A stretch of DNA of 32,644 nucleotides from JBCBSS01 sp039819065 (GCA_039819065.1 JBCBSS010000089.1:1-32644); one strand, 5' to 3'; numbered from the stretch's first letter, positions 16,556 to 25,595 are shown. Notes: generated from the sequence alone by a model not told the origin. Program-made: numbers and translations.

Positions 16556-19500
16556 ATGCCAAACATACCCTCTTTTTTCGATGATGCCTCTGTACTCAAG
16601 CCTATCGAGGACTTGCAAACGTATAGAAGTGGTAATGCCCTTAATCCATTCTTCAAGAAAGAAAAAGTACCCGAATCAAGGGTGTTTGACGAACGGTACA
16701 GACAGGTAATAGAGATACCCAAGCCGATCAGGAAGAACGTCAACTTTAAAAAGTATAAATTCCACTCATTCTATCACCCTTATGTCTGTGAGATGATCAA
16801 GCAACTCCGGCGTTATGGCATAGAGGGTTTGCTCAATCCTACAAACGAAACACCAGAGGGCCAGTTACTGAGTAGACAATTAGCTTCGGGCAGCACTTTC
16901 GATTTTGCCGCCACCTATAGCCCTAAGCTCAGCAACGTAGACGAAGACTTTCCGCAAGAGGGTTTCGACTTCGATGAGAGTGATCCTTATGGTCTATATA
17001 ACTGGGAGTTGTTCTTTCATATTCCTTTGATGATCGCTAATAAGCTACACCAAAATCAACGTTTTGAGGAGGCTCAGCAATGGTACCATTACATCTTCGA
17101 TCCTACCGAAACCGATAGTAGCCTACCTGCTCCTGATAGGTTTTGGAAGGTTCAGCCATTTTTCAATCATCATGGTAATGAGAGTGTTGACCAAATTCTC
17201 AAGGTATTACAAGGAGGGGACAAGCAGTTCACAAGACAATTGGCACAATGGACTAAGAACCCGTTTAGCCCACATGCTATCGCGAGGTTACGTACCGTGT
17301 CTTATATGAAAACCACGGTAATGAAGTACTTGGATAACCTTATCTCTTGGGGGGACCACCTTTTCAGAAGGGACACCATAGAATCGATCAATGAAGCCAC
17401 TCACTTGTACATACTGGCCAGCCAAATATTAGGGAAGAAACCTAATAGAATCAGCAAAGATGCCGCTACTGCGCCCACACTAAAAGATATAGTTGATCAG
17501 GTGGGCACTTCGGACGATGACTTTTCCCAGCTTGAATCTGAAATGGGTGAAATGGACGTGTCGGACAAGGTAGACGGCGACAATAGCATCAACGCTGTGA
17601 ACTCGCTGCTTTTCTTTGGCACACCTTCTAATGATAAGCTATTAGGATATTGGGACACTGTAGGGGATCGGTTATTCAAGATTCGTCATTGCCAAAATAT
17701 TGAAGGGATCAGAAGGGAGTTGGCATTATTCGCCCCTCCTATTGATCCAGGTTTATTAGTTAAAGCCACCGCGGCCGGTGTGGAGATCGGCACTGTACTG
17801 GATCAGGTTACAGCAGCGGCCGTACCTCATTACCGTTTTCTTTTCTTGCTTTCAAAAGCACAAGATTTCTGCAATGATGTTAAAAACCTGGGTGGTGCTT
17901 TACTGTCTGCCTTAGAAAAAAAGGATGCTGAAGAATTAGCACAATTAAGATCAGGGCAAGAAGTACAGTTGCTAAAAGCCATCCGAGAGACCCGAAAAAA
18001 AGCAGTAGATGAAGCTGAAGAAAACCTTGAGTCACTACAACTGGCCAAGGAGTTAACTGAGATCAGAAGAGAATACTACAGCAGCCGGGAGTACATGAAT
18101 AATCATGAGAAGCAACAGCTTAAGAAGTTGGATAGAGCAATGGCCTTTCAGCTTAGTAGTCAGGTGACTAACATTTTGGCTGGAGCTTTAGCCCTGCTTC
18201 CTACAACAACTCTTGGCGTTGCTGGCGCTTTCGGCAGCCCATTTGCCAATGTATCTGGTGGAGGTAAGGAACTATATCATTCCTTACAAGCGGCGAGTAT
18301 GGCTCTAAACTTTCTCGGACAAATCGAAAATCATGGTGCTACCAAAGCGTCAATCAAAGGTGGATATGATCGACGTATGGAAGATTGGGTGTTCCAGACA
18401 GATTTAGCTACTAAAGAGCTGGATCAGATCGATAAGCAAATAGCGGCAGCAGAAATACGACTGGCCATGGCGGAGAAGGAGTTGCAAAACCATGAATTAC
18501 AAACTGAGCAGTCAGAAGAAGTGGCTGAATTCATGCAAGACAAATACACCAACAAGGCACTCTATGACTGGATGGTGGGCCAGCTTTCGGGGCTTTACTT
18601 TCAGAGCTACCAATTAGCTTATGATATGGCACGCCAGGCTGAGGCGGCGTATCGCAGGGAACTGGGAGAAGAAGATGCGTTCTTCATTGAATTCGGCCAT
18701 TGGGATAGCTTGAAGAAAGGGCTACTTGCGGGAGAAAGGTTACAGCATGAGATACGCAGAATGGAAGCAGCTCATCTGCAAAGGAATGAGCGTGAGTTGG
18801 AATTGACCAAACATGTCTCTCTCAGATTATTGAACGCGGCCCAATTGGTCAACCTCCGCAACAATGGCTGGTGCGAAATACAGATTCCTGAGGTAATGTT
18901 TGACCTTGATCATCCGGGGCACTATCTGCGTAGGATCAAATCAGTCAGCTTGACCATTCCGTGTGTAACAGGTCCATACACTAATGTAAGTGCTAAGCTG
19001 ACTTTGCTTTCTAACCGCTACAGGAAAAATAGTGAAATTGGCTCTGAAGGTTATGGCTATCAGGGCCTTAATGATGGGCGTTTCAAACACAATGTAGTAG
19101 GAGTTCAATCCATTGCCACCAGTACCGCTCAAAACGATAGTGGTACATTTGAATTGAATTTTAGAGATGAAAGGTATCTGCCATTTGAGGGAGCTGGAGC
19201 GATTAGTACATGGAGATTAGAGCTACCGAACGAGCATAGGCAATTTGACTATGACACTATTTCCGATGTGGTACTACACATTAGCTACATGGCCAAAGAT
19301 GGTGGTGAGAGGTTGAGGACCGGAGCAGTAGGATTGATCAATGATGGGTTAAATGCGCTTTCCAACGAGTATGTAGCCACTGGCACTGCTTTGCCAAGTG
19401 CTTTCAGCTTGAAAATGAATTTTGCTGATGCCTATTATCAATTGATGCAACCTATCAATGGCCAAGGTCATCAACAAACTCAAATTGCATTATCCCAAGC

Positions 19501-19873
19501 ACATTTTCCTCGTTTCTTATCAGGAAAAACGATGAGCTTAGTAAACGACGCCGTGGTTATGGTCAAATACAAAGATGACAGCACAGTAAACAATGCCAGA
19601 ATTACAGAACTGGCTGCTACGCTTTCTACAGTCTCAGGGTCTATCACTGGCTCTCAGACCAACCTGGCTGTCGAGGGTGATGCCGCCGCGAATGCTGAAT
19701 CGCTCCCATTGGCAAGATTTAGTGTAGGTGTATCCAATTCACCAATTGATGAGTGGATCATTCGTATTGACGATACCAATGCGACGGCTGACCTGGCTAG
19801 TGTATTCAATTCAAGTGAGGTAGAAGATGTGTATTTACTCTTAAACTATACAGTGGCTGATCCGTTGCCTTAA
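16556..19873 (+). CDS. Tc toxin TcA, C-terminal half (coiled-coil shaft, pore, TcB-binding domain)
   Basis: This 1105-residue protein completes TcA. Near the start are YHPYVCEMIKQLRRYGIEG, then WELFFHIPLMIANKL and EEAQQWYHYIFDPTE, conserved in TcA. RLFKIRHCQNIEGIRRELAL follows near 375-395. A long helical coiled coil occupies about 465-533, then a hydrophobic small-residue hairpin (about 535-600; NILAGALALLPTTTLGVAGA), then a returning helix (about 622-758). That helix-tip-helix order is the translocation channel of the family. The last 330 residues match the TcA TcB-binding domain (NLRNNGWCEIQIPEVMFDLD, HPGHYLRRIKSVSLTIPCVT). In known toxins five TcA chains form the channel and bind the TcB propeller at this end. 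It is co-transcribed with the preceding gene and followed by a terminator. Confidence 0.93.
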   Translation: MPNIPSFFDDASVLKPIEDLQTYRSGNALNPFFKKEKVPESRVFDERYRQVIEIPKPIRKNVNFKKYKFHSFYHPYVCEMIKQLRRYGIEGLLNPTNETPEGQLLSRQLASGSTFDFAATYSPKLSNVDEDFPQEGFDFDESDPYGLYNWELFFHIPLMIANKLHQNQRFEEAQQWYHYIFDPTETDSSLPAPDRFWKVQPFFNHHGNESVDQILKVLQGGDKQFTRQLAQWTKNPFSPHAIARLRTVSYMKTTVMKYLDNLISWGDHLFRRDTIESINEATHLYILASQILGKKPNRISKDAATAPTLKDIVDQVGTSDDDFSQLESEMGEMDVSDKVDGDNSINAVNSLLFFGTPSNDKLLGYWDTVGDRLFKIRHCQNIEGIRRELALFAPPIDPGLLVKATAAGVEIGTVLDQVTAAAVPHYRFLFLLSKAQDFCNDVKNLGGALLSALEKKDAEELAQLRSGQEVQLLKAIRETRKKAVDEAEENLESLQLAKELTEIRREYYSSREYMNNHEKQQLKKLDRAMAFQLSSQVTNILAGALALLPTTTLGVAGAFGSPFANVSGGGKELYHSLQAASMALNFLGQIENHGATKASIKGGYDRRMEDWVFQTDLATKELDQIDKQIAAAEIRLAMAEKELQNHELQTEQSEEVAEFMQDKYTNKALYDWMVGQLSGLYFQSYQLAYDMARQAEAAYRRELGEEDAFFIEFGHWDSLKKGLLAGERLQHEIRRMEAAHLQRNERELELTKHVSLRLLNAAQLVNLRNNGWCEIQIPEVMFDLDHPGHYLRRIKSVSLTIPCVTGPYTNVSAKLTLLSNRYRKNSEIGSEGYGYQGLNDGRFKHNVVGVQSIATSTAQNDSGTFELNFRDERYLPFEGAGAISTWRLELPNEHRQFDYDTISDVVLHISYMAKDGGERLRTGAVGLINDGLNALSNEYVATGTALPSAFSLKMNFADAYYQLMQPINGQGHQQTQIALSQAHFPRFLSGKTMSLVNDAVVMVKYKDDSTVNNARITELAATLSTVSGSITGSQTNLAVEGDAAANAESLPLARFSVGVSNSPIDEWIIRIDDTNATADLASVFNSSEVEDVYLLLNYTVADPLP

Positions 19874-19875
19874 AG

Positions 19876-19937
19876 TTGTCTTTAATAGACAAGAAAAAAG
19901 CCGGAAGGAGAATATGATTTCCTTCCGGTTTTTTTGT
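19876..19937 (+). terminator. Tandem hairpins, intrinsic terminator after the TcA genes
   Basis: TTGTCT/AGACAA with a 5-nt loop (19876-19892) is followed by CCGGAAGGA/TCCTTCCGG (19901-19928) with a 10-nt loop and then TTTTTTT. The second hairpin plus T-run is a standard rho-independent terminator for the TcA operon. Confidence 0.85.
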
Positions 19938-19972
19938 TTTGATCAATATGAGGTAGTTCCTTGCCAGGAAGA

Positions 19973-20003
19973 ACTTTCCAAAAGTTTTGAACTTTTGGAA
20001 AGT
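19973..20003. repeat. Perfect 14-bp inverted repeat
   Basis: ACTTTCCAAAAGTT and AACTTTTGGAAAGT are separated by only TTG. No T-run follows on either side. It resembles dispersed palindromic intergenic repeats rather than a terminator; no second copy was seen in the window. Confidence 0.6.
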
Positions 20004-20190
20004 AGTAAGGGTAAAGCAGATGGAAGCTGGAGCGGGGAAAGTCTCAAGTCTAACATCTTGTGTCTTGGCCTAACATCTCATGTCTTTTCGCCCTCGTAAG
20101 GTTTTATCCCCAACAGCGGTATCGATAGTTGCCAGCCAATAGAACAATGGAGTTGGTTTAATTTGAAATTCAATCATTTGGAATTAGCTA

Positions 20191-20289
20191 CCGGATTGCT
20201 TCCTCGCTCCTACGTCGCTCCTCGCAATGACAGTCAGAAAATCAGTTTGTGAAGTCTTAAGTCTTTTGTCTTTCTACTTATGTCTTATA
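20191..20289 (+). repeat. Composite intergenic repeat module, copy without REP palindrome
   Basis: GGATTGCTT (20193-20201), CGCAATGACAGTCAG (about 20223-20237) and AAGTCTTAAGTCTTTTGTCTT (from 20252) are in the same order as at 9909-10000. The CTGCCTACTG block is absent. It abuts the stop end of the YraN gene. Confidence 0.65.
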
Positions 20290-20294
20290 TCTCC

Positions 20295-20645
20295 TCAATA
20301 AAACGCATCCTCAAAGTGCTCAATTTCAGGTGGTTTTTTTAGTAGAATGGAAATTATGTCGAATCTGATGTCTCCGTGCCAGTCTATTTCTTCGATGTAT
20401 TGCTCGGCGCCTTCAATTACTTTGGCTGCTTTCTTTTGGTCGACTGATGCTTCTGGTTCTCCGTAGGTATTATTCTTTCTAGTTTTGACTTCTATGAATA
20501 CCAATAGGCTGTTGTGCTTACAAATGATATCAATCTCTGAGCGCTTGTACCTATAATTTCTTACAAGTATCTCGTAACCTTTGTCTTTCAGGTAATTTGC
20601 CGCTAATTCTTCTCCTCGATCACCAATGGTTTTGTTATCTTTCAT
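20295..20645 (-). CDS. yraN: YraN family (UPF0102) predicted endonuclease
   Basis: The 116-residue protein is the usual length for UPF0102. It shows the family's restriction-endonuclease-like core: GDRGEELAANYLKDKGY at the N-terminus, SEIDII (Glu37, Asp39), then VFIEVKTR with Glu52 and Lys54, and a C-terminal RFDIISI strand. The PD-(D/E)XK fold suggests DNA binding or cleavage in repair or recombination; the biological role is poorly defined. It starts at an ATG and faces away from pgi, sharing a 180-bp upstream region with it. Confidence 0.88.
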   Translation of the reverse strand: MKDNKTIGDRGEELAANYLKDKGYEILVRNYRYKRSEIDIICKHNSLLVFIEVKTRKNNTYGEPEASVDQKKAAKVIEGAEQYIEEIDWHGDIRFDIISILLKKPPEIEHFEDAFY

Positions 20646-20715
20646 AAGGTTATCAAAGAAAATTGGGTGTTTGATATAGTGTAATTCCCATCATTTCTAC
20701 AGAAAGATAAGGTTT

Positions 20716-20741
20716 CAAACGTTTGCGGTTTCTTATGAAAC
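20716..20741. promoter_or_regulatory. Two short dyads in the yraN-pgi divergent region
   Basis: CAAACGTTTG (20716-20725) is a perfect 10-bp palindrome and GTTTCTTATGAAAC (20728-20741) has 5-bp arms around TTAT. They lie about 85-110 bp before pgi and could be operator sites. No regulator can be named. Confidence 0.3.
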
Positions 20742-20825
20742 ATTATTAACATAAGATTCACTTTTTCAGGCGGATAGGTTTAGCATTTTTTTAGTTGATT
20801 TGTACACTTAAACTGCTATCTAAAC

Positions 20826-22481
20826 ATGTTAGAAAAGATCAACCCCACTTCTACTCAAGCGTGGCAGGCACTGGAAAGCCACTTTACTGCTATGAACAGC
20901 GTTCATTTGAAATCACTGTTTTTGGATGACCCTGAACGTTTCAAAAATTTTTCGCTCGAGTTTGAGGATATTCTAATAGACTATTCTAAAAACATCATAG
21001 ATAAAAATACCATCGCCCAATTGATCAAACTGGCAGATGAATGTCATTTGTCTGATGCCATTGGCAAGATGTTTTCTGGTGACGCTATCAACCAAACAGA
21101 AGGGCGGGCTGTGCTCCATACTGCCTTGCGCAACCGCTCCGGTGGTGCCGTAAATGTGAATGGAGAGGACGTAATGCCAGAAGTAAACAAGGTGCTGGCA
21201 CTGGTAAAAGACTTTTCGGGCAGGGTGATCAATGGTGATTGGAAAGGCTATACAGGCAAGCCTATTACTGATATTGTCAACATAGGAATTGGAGGTTCGG
21301 ATCTAGGCCCAGTAATGGTAACAGAAGCTTTGAAATCATATCAGAAACCACACATTCAGGCTCATTTCGTATCGAATGTAGACGGAACGCACATTGCCGA
21401 GGCCTTGAAAAAGGTGGATCCGGAAACAACGCTGTTCATGATTGCTTCTAAAACCTTTACTACGCAGGAAACCATGACCAATGCCCATACGGCCAGGGAT
21501 TGGTTTGTAGGGCACGCTGGTGATGAAGCGCATGTGAGCAAGCACTTTGTAGCCATGTCTACCAATGCTGAAGCGGTCAGTGCTTTTGGTATTGATACTA
21601 ATAATATGTTCGTGTTTTGGGATTGGGTTGGAGGACGTTATTCGCTGTGGTCGGCTATCGGGCTTTCCATCGCTTGCACCATCGGCTATGAAAACTTTGA
21701 GGGTTTACTTGAAGGTGCTCATGCTATGGACAATCACTTCAAGAACGAACCATTTGAGAAGAACGTGCCGGTCATATTGGCTTTGATTGGTTTATGGTAC
21801 AATAACTTCTTTGGTGCAGAATCAGAGGCTATTCTACCATATGACCAGTATATGCATCGCTTTGCCGCCTATTTCCAGCAGGGGAATATGGAAAGCAATG
21901 GTAAATATGTAGACAGGGATGGTCAAGCAGTGGATTATCAAACCGGACCAATTATCTGGGGAGAGCCAGGTACTAATGGACAGCACGCATTCTACCAACT
22001 GATTCACCAGGGCACTAAAATGATTCCTTGTGATTTTCTAGCGCCAGCCATAAGCCAGAACCCTACCGGTGACCACCATGAAAAGCTGCTTTCTAACTTC
22101 TTTGCCCAGACTGAGGCTTTGATGAATGGAAAAACCAAAGAAGAGGTGGTTGAAGAGTTAAAGGCTTCAGGTGCTACAGACGATAAGATTGCCCAATTGA
22201 CCAACTTCAAGGTTTTTGAAGGCAACAAACCCACCAATTCTATTCTGTTTAAAAAGCTTACTCCTCGTACGTTAGGGAGTCTAATTGCCATGTATGAGCA
22301 TAAGATTTTTGTGCAGGGGGTGATCTGGAATATCTTCAGTTTCGACCAGTGGGGTGTGGAGCTTGGTAAGCAACTGGCCAAGAAAATATTACCAGAACTC
22401 ACCGATGATCAAGAGATTTCTTCTCATGATAGCTCGACTAACGGGCTGATCAATTCTTATAAGCAAATGCGAAAAGGCTAA
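20826..22481 (+). CDS. pgi: Glucose-6-phosphate isomerase
   Basis: The 551-residue enzyme interconverts glucose 6-phosphate and fructose 6-phosphate in the cytoplasm for glycolysis and gluconeogenesis. Family motifs are all present: NIGIGGSDLGP near 153-163 for phosphate binding, GEPGTNGQHAFYQL with Glu380 and His387 in the active site, and the C-terminal signature FSFDQWGVELGK ending in the catalytic lysine at about 515. The length matches the large E. coli-like form. It is followed after one nucleotide by manA, so the two are co-transcribed and together feed fructose 6-phosphate to mannose metabolism. The ATG fits the normal family N-terminus. Confidence 0.98.
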   Translation: MLEKINPTSTQAWQALESHFTAMNSVHLKSLFLDDPERFKNFSLEFEDILIDYSKNIIDKNTIAQLIKLADECHLSDAIGKMFSGDAINQTEGRAVLHTALRNRSGGAVNVNGEDVMPEVNKVLALVKDFSGRVINGDWKGYTGKPITDIVNIGIGGSDLGPVMVTEALKSYQKPHIQAHFVSNVDGTHIAEALKKVDPETTLFMIASKTFTTQETMTNAHTARDWFVGHAGDEAHVSKHFVAMSTNAEAVSAFGIDTNNMFVFWDWVGGRYSLWSAIGLSIACTIGYENFEGLLEGAHAMDNHFKNEPFEKNVPVILALIGLWYNNFFGAESEAILPYDQYMHRFAAYFQQGNMESNGKYVDRDGQAVDYQTGPIIWGEPGTNGQHAFYQLIHQGTKMIPCDFLAPAISQNPTGDHHEKLLSNFFAQTEALMNGKTKEEVVEELKASGATDDKIAQLTNFKVFEGNKPTNSILFKKLTPRTLGSLIAMYEHKIFVQGVIWNIFSFDQWGVELGKQLAKKILPELTDDQEISSHDSSTNGLINSYKQMRKG

Positions 22482-22482
22482 T

Positions 22483-23463
22483 ATGAGCAAGCTTTATCCT
22501 TTAAAGTTCCAAACCATCTTCAAAGATAAAATCTGGGGTGGGCAAAAGATCAAGAGTATTCTGGGCAAAGATTACGGCGATCTGCCTAACTGCGGAGAAA
22601 CCTGGGAGATTTCCGGCGTAGAAGGAAATATTTCCATGGTGGCAGATGGGGCTTTGAAGGGGAAAAGCTTAAAGGAATTGATAGGTACTTTCAAGGGAGA
22701 ACTGGTTGGGCAAAAGGTGTTTGAGCGTTTCGGCAATGAGTTTCCCCTTTTGATCAAATTCCTGGACGCCAATGATGATCTGTCTATTCAGGTACATCCT
22801 GATGACGAGCTCGCCAAAAAGCGCCACGATTCTTTTGGCAAGACAGAAATGTGGTACGTATTGCAAGGCGATGAGGGAGCCAAATTAGTATCAGGATTCA
22901 ATCGCAAGGTAGATCGCAATGTCTATTTAGATTACTTTAATAATGGGCAACTAAAAGATATTCTCAACATTGAAGTAGCTCAGGCGGATGATGTCTTCTT
23001 CATACCGGCAGGACGCGTGCATACCATTGGCAAGGGATTGTTGATAGCAGAGATTCAACAGACTTCCGATGTCACCTATCGTATCTATGATTTCGATAGA
23101 ACTGACGCCCAAGGCAATAAGCGAGAGTTACATGTTGAGCAGGCACTTGATGCCATCGATTACGATTTCTACGACAGCTATAAAACTGGCTATCAGGATG
23201 CTGCCAATGAGGTGGTCGACTTGGTTGAGTGCCCTTATTTCTCCACTCAAAAGCTTCACTTTACAGAAACCACTTCTAGGGACTACAGTTCACTAGATTC
23301 TTTTGTGATCTACATTGGGATAGATGGGGCTTTAAACTTAAAATTTGATGGAGGTCAAACCCAACTCAAAAAGGGGGAAGCGATACTTATACCAGCTAGC
23401 ATCACTAATATCGAGCTAGAGCCGGAAGGTGAGTTTACGATACTGGAGACTTATATACCATGA
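22483..23463 (+). CDS. manA: Mannose-6-phosphate isomerase, class I
   Basis: The 326-residue cupin enzyme interconverts mannose 6-phosphate and fructose 6-phosphate, supplying GDP-mannose for glycans or allowing use of mannose. The likely zinc ligands are all visible: Gln103 and His105 in SIQVHPDD, Glu122 in GKTEMWYVLQG, and His180 in IPAGRVHTIG. The N-terminal FKDKIWGGQKI and the later YRIYDFDR are typical of the short class I form. It begins one nucleotide after pgi and is clearly in the same operon. Its TGA is immediately followed by an inverted composite repeat, so a normal terminator is not evident. Confidence 0.97.
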   Translation: MSKLYPLKFQTIFKDKIWGGQKIKSILGKDYGDLPNCGETWEISGVEGNISMVADGALKGKSLKELIGTFKGELVGQKVFERFGNEFPLLIKFLDANDDLSIQVHPDDELAKKRHDSFGKTEMWYVLQGDEGAKLVSGFNRKVDRNVYLDYFNNGQLKDILNIEVAQADDVFFIPAGRVHTIGKGLLIAEIQQTSDVTYRIYDFDRTDAQGNKRELHVEQALDAIDYDFYDSYKTGYQDAANEVVDLVECPYFSTQKLHFTETTSRDYSSLDSFVIYIGIDGALNLKFDGGQTQLKKGEAILIPASITNIELEPEGEFTILETYIP

Positions 23464-23626
23464 GACATAAGAAGTAAGACTTAAGACAAAAGATCAGGCT
23501 GTCATTGCGAGCGTGTCCGTCTTCTGACTGAGAGGCACGACGAAGCAATCCCGAACCTAACAGTAGGCAGTAGGCAATTTGGCGGTAGGTGAAAGCACTT
23601 CTACGAACGCCTTGCAAACGCGCTCG
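23464..23626 (-). repeat. Composite intergenic repeat module with REP palindrome, inverted copy
   Basis: Read on the minus strand, the blocks are: REP-like palindrome (23604-23626), CTGCCTACTGCCTACTG, GGGATTGCTTCGTCG, GCTCGCAATGACAG, then TTTTGTCTTAAGTCTTAC. This is the order seen on the plus strand at 9807-10005. The module starts right at the manA stop codon. Confidence 0.7.
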
Positions 23627-23864
23627 ATGGGACTAGTGGTAAGATAGGATATCATCAATTGATTATAGGCCACTTACTTAAGTCATACTTACCTTCCAAT
23701 AAGATTCTTTCAGAAGGGCAGATTAGTTGGTAGCCCACAATCGGTCAGTAGGCACTGGTGATTTTGCTTACTGCTCACTGTCAACTGCCTACTCTTTGTC
23801 GGTTCTGGATTGCTTTGTCACTCGTTCCGCGCAATGACATCATGGACGTACTCAATCTGTTTCC
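23627..23864. repeat. Intergenic repeat island between manA and the lipoprotein gene
   Basis: No gene is visible. CCAATAAGATTCTTTCAGAA (23696-23715) resembles CCAATAGGTTTCTTTCAGAA at 25866-25885. A divergent forward composite module runs from about 23742 to 23839: CTGCCTACT (23785), GGATTGCTTTGTC (23807), GCGCAATGACA (23829). The island separates two convergent operons. Confidence 0.55.
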
Positions 23865-25085
23865 CTAATTAAACTCCTTTAAGTCCACCCAAGCGGTTCT
23901 GACCTGAGTACTTTCTTCCTGTACTTCTGTCCAGGCGAAGATCACTTTTTCTACGCTTATGGTCATTTGAGGGAATCCGCTGGATCGGGCGGGGCTGGTC
24001 GTGGCAACGTCAATGGTTTGGCCGCGCTGACCTGATTTATCGATTCTAACGGCTTTTATCACCGCAGTTGAATCTGCAGTTTCAAGCCAACTGATCAATG
24101 CGTTTTGTGGGTCTATCATGGCCAAGTCTACACGGCCAAGGGTGATACCTTGGTTTACCTGAATAGGGCTTTCAAAGCGCTGACCGCTATCATCAGAAAA
24201 AGCCAGTTTTACTTTTGGTTCTCCATTAGCGGCTGTAAACCAGGCCACTGCCAAGTGATTATCAATTGCATCGGCTTTAGGCCCGTTGACAGGACAGCCG
24301 TTTATTTCCCAACCATCTTGATGCACAGGTTCAGGCTCAGTCCATTCTCCGTTTTCATACCTGACGATAGAAAGATCCCTTATCTCTTCTTCAGAACGAT
24401 CACGGTAAACGACAATGGGTCCTTGAGTGGTAATGGCAGCACTGGTCTGACAACAGTCACATACGCGCAAGTCAAGAGCCTTTTCATCCTGCTTTGTGCC
24501 ATCCTGACCGATTGACGCTGTTCTGATACTCATAGGCTCTCTAGGCTCATTCACTGTGTTTCGGCCATCTAACCAGGTTACAAAGAAATCGTCCTCCCAA
24601 GGCAGAATGGTTACAAACCCATGTTCTGATGCTGTTTGGTCATCATGAACCTTGAAGGAATTTTCCCATTCAGAGCCGTCACCTGTAGCTTGTGTGAGCC
24701 GAACATCATAGGCATACTTACCTTCGCCACTTTTGGCCAGGAAATGAGCGATCATGCCACTGTTGCCGTTGGAAATGACTGATGGAAAGTCAGCCCAGTT
24801 GACAAACCAGTTATTTCCTGAAGCGATGACCTGAGGCGCACTCCATTGTTCACCATTGAGCTTTGAATACTTTAGTTGATGCGTTCCTCCTTCTATTGCC
24901 TCCACCCAGGATAGGTAGACATCGCTCTTGGCATTGGTGGAGAGAAATGGAAGGCTGCTTCTCGCAGAGGCAGGTGAGTCTATAGATTTGATGCTTTGAT
25001 TTTCTAGCTCCGATGCCTTTTGCTTTGTATTAGAGCAACTTGAAATTAATAGCGCTATTAAGCATAGTAGGGAAAGCCTATTCAT
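23865..25085 (-). CDS. Beta-propeller-like (sialidase/BNR-type) lipoprotein with a conserved cysteine cluster
   Basis: The 406-residue protein starts with a lipoprotein signal peptide: LLCLIALLISSC, lipidated at Cys17. The rest has repeated beta-sheet units with Trp and Asp-rich turns (VYLSWVEAIEGG, FFVTWLDGRN, LAVAWFTAANGEP, FAWTEV), typical of sialidase-fold propellers, but no clear enzyme active site. The unusual element is VCDCCQTS (Cys209, Cys211, Cys212), then VYRDRSEEEIRD, then WEINGCPVNGP (Cys264), suggesting a metal or redox site. Its ATG lies 3 nt after the stop of the TlpA-like thioredoxin gene, so the two are made together, and the thioredoxin may keep these cysteines reduced. Database annotation as exo-alpha-sialidase would be fold-based only. 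Confidence 0.75.
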   Translation of the reverse strand: MNRLSLLCLIALLISSCSNTKQKASELENQSIKSIDSPASARSSLPFLSTNAKSDVYLSWVEAIEGGTHQLKYSKLNGEQWSAPQVIASGNNWFVNWADFPSVISNGNSGMIAHFLAKSGEGKYAYDVRLTQATGDGSEWENSFKVHDDQTASEHGFVTILPWEDDFFVTWLDGRNTVNEPREPMSIRTASIGQDGTKQDEKALDLRVCDCCQTSAAITTQGPIVVYRDRSEEEIRDLSIVRYENGEWTEPEPVHQDGWEINGCPVNGPKADAIDNHLAVAWFTAANGEPKVKLAFSDDSGQRFESPIQVNQGITLGRVDLAMIDPQNALISWLETADSTAVIKAVRIDKSGQRGQTIDVATTSPARSSGFPQMTISVEKVIFAWTEVQEESTQVRTAWVDLKEFN

Positions 25086-25088
25086 AGA

Positions 25089-25595
25089 TTACATCATTTC
25101 TTTGATCATATCCTGATTGGCCTGGTTGTTCCAATCTCTGGCTCCCGTTTCATTCAGGGCTATTTCACCTTGCTTATCAATGATAAAGGTGGTTGGCAAC
25201 GCATATATGCCGAGGTCAGCAACACTACTTTCCATCTTGACAAATTGAAAGGAGAAATCATACTTATCGGCAAAGGCTTTTACTCTTTTTAGAGGTTCGT
25301 CAGAAGCAGCAAGAATGACTATATCTCGGCCGCCTAATGATTGCTTCATAGCATCAATGGAGGGCATTTCTTCAATACAGGGCTTACACCAAGTAGCCCA
25401 GAAGTTTAGGAAAACCACTTTACCCTTCATACTTTTTAGATCTATTGAATTGCCATCCAGATCACTCAGTTTGATTTTAGCTACCAAGTCTTTGGCATCG
25501 GTAGATGCTGAGTCGGCTTCAGTTTTTTGAGGTTGTTGACAGGCTGCTATACTGAGTATCAAGATGATGAGAATGACGGTAGAATTGCGTACCAT
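25089..25595 (-). CDS. TlpA-like thioredoxin-fold lipoprotein (thiol-disulfide oxidoreductase)
   Basis: The 168-residue protein has a lipoprotein signal (LILSIAAC, Cys19) and a TlpA/ResA-type thioredoxin domain. The active site is FWATWCKPC with Cys70 and Cys73, and a cis-proline follows in YALPTTF (Pro134). It should act at the membrane, on the periplasmic side, reducing or exchanging disulfides. It is the first gene of a two-gene minus-strand operon with the cysteine-containing lipoprotein at 23865-25085, which suggests that protein as its substrate. This pairing is the best clue to its specific role. Confidence 0.9.
   Translation of the reverse strand: MVRNSTVILIILILSIAACQQPQKTEADSASTDAKDLVAKIKLSDLDGNSIDLKSMKGKVVFLNFWATWCKPCIEEMPSIDAMKQSLGGRDIVILAASDEPLKRVKAFADKYDFSFQFVKMESSVADLGIYALPTTFIIDKQGEIALNETGARDWNNQANQDMIKEMM

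Larger units (their letters stand above)
19938..20294. other. Intergenic region between TcA terminator and yraN
   Basis: No gene is visible. It holds a perfect 14-bp hairpin (19973-20003), a degenerate AAGTCT/TGTGTCTT-rich stretch (about 20040-20092) and a composite repeat copy (20191-20289). It is the likely right boundary of the toxin region. Confidence 0.5.

Noticed and set aside
16519..16556. Possible frameshift splitting TcA
   Set aside because: The first part ends with a clean stop, the second has its own ATG after 36 nt, and split TcA pairs are a known natural arrangement.
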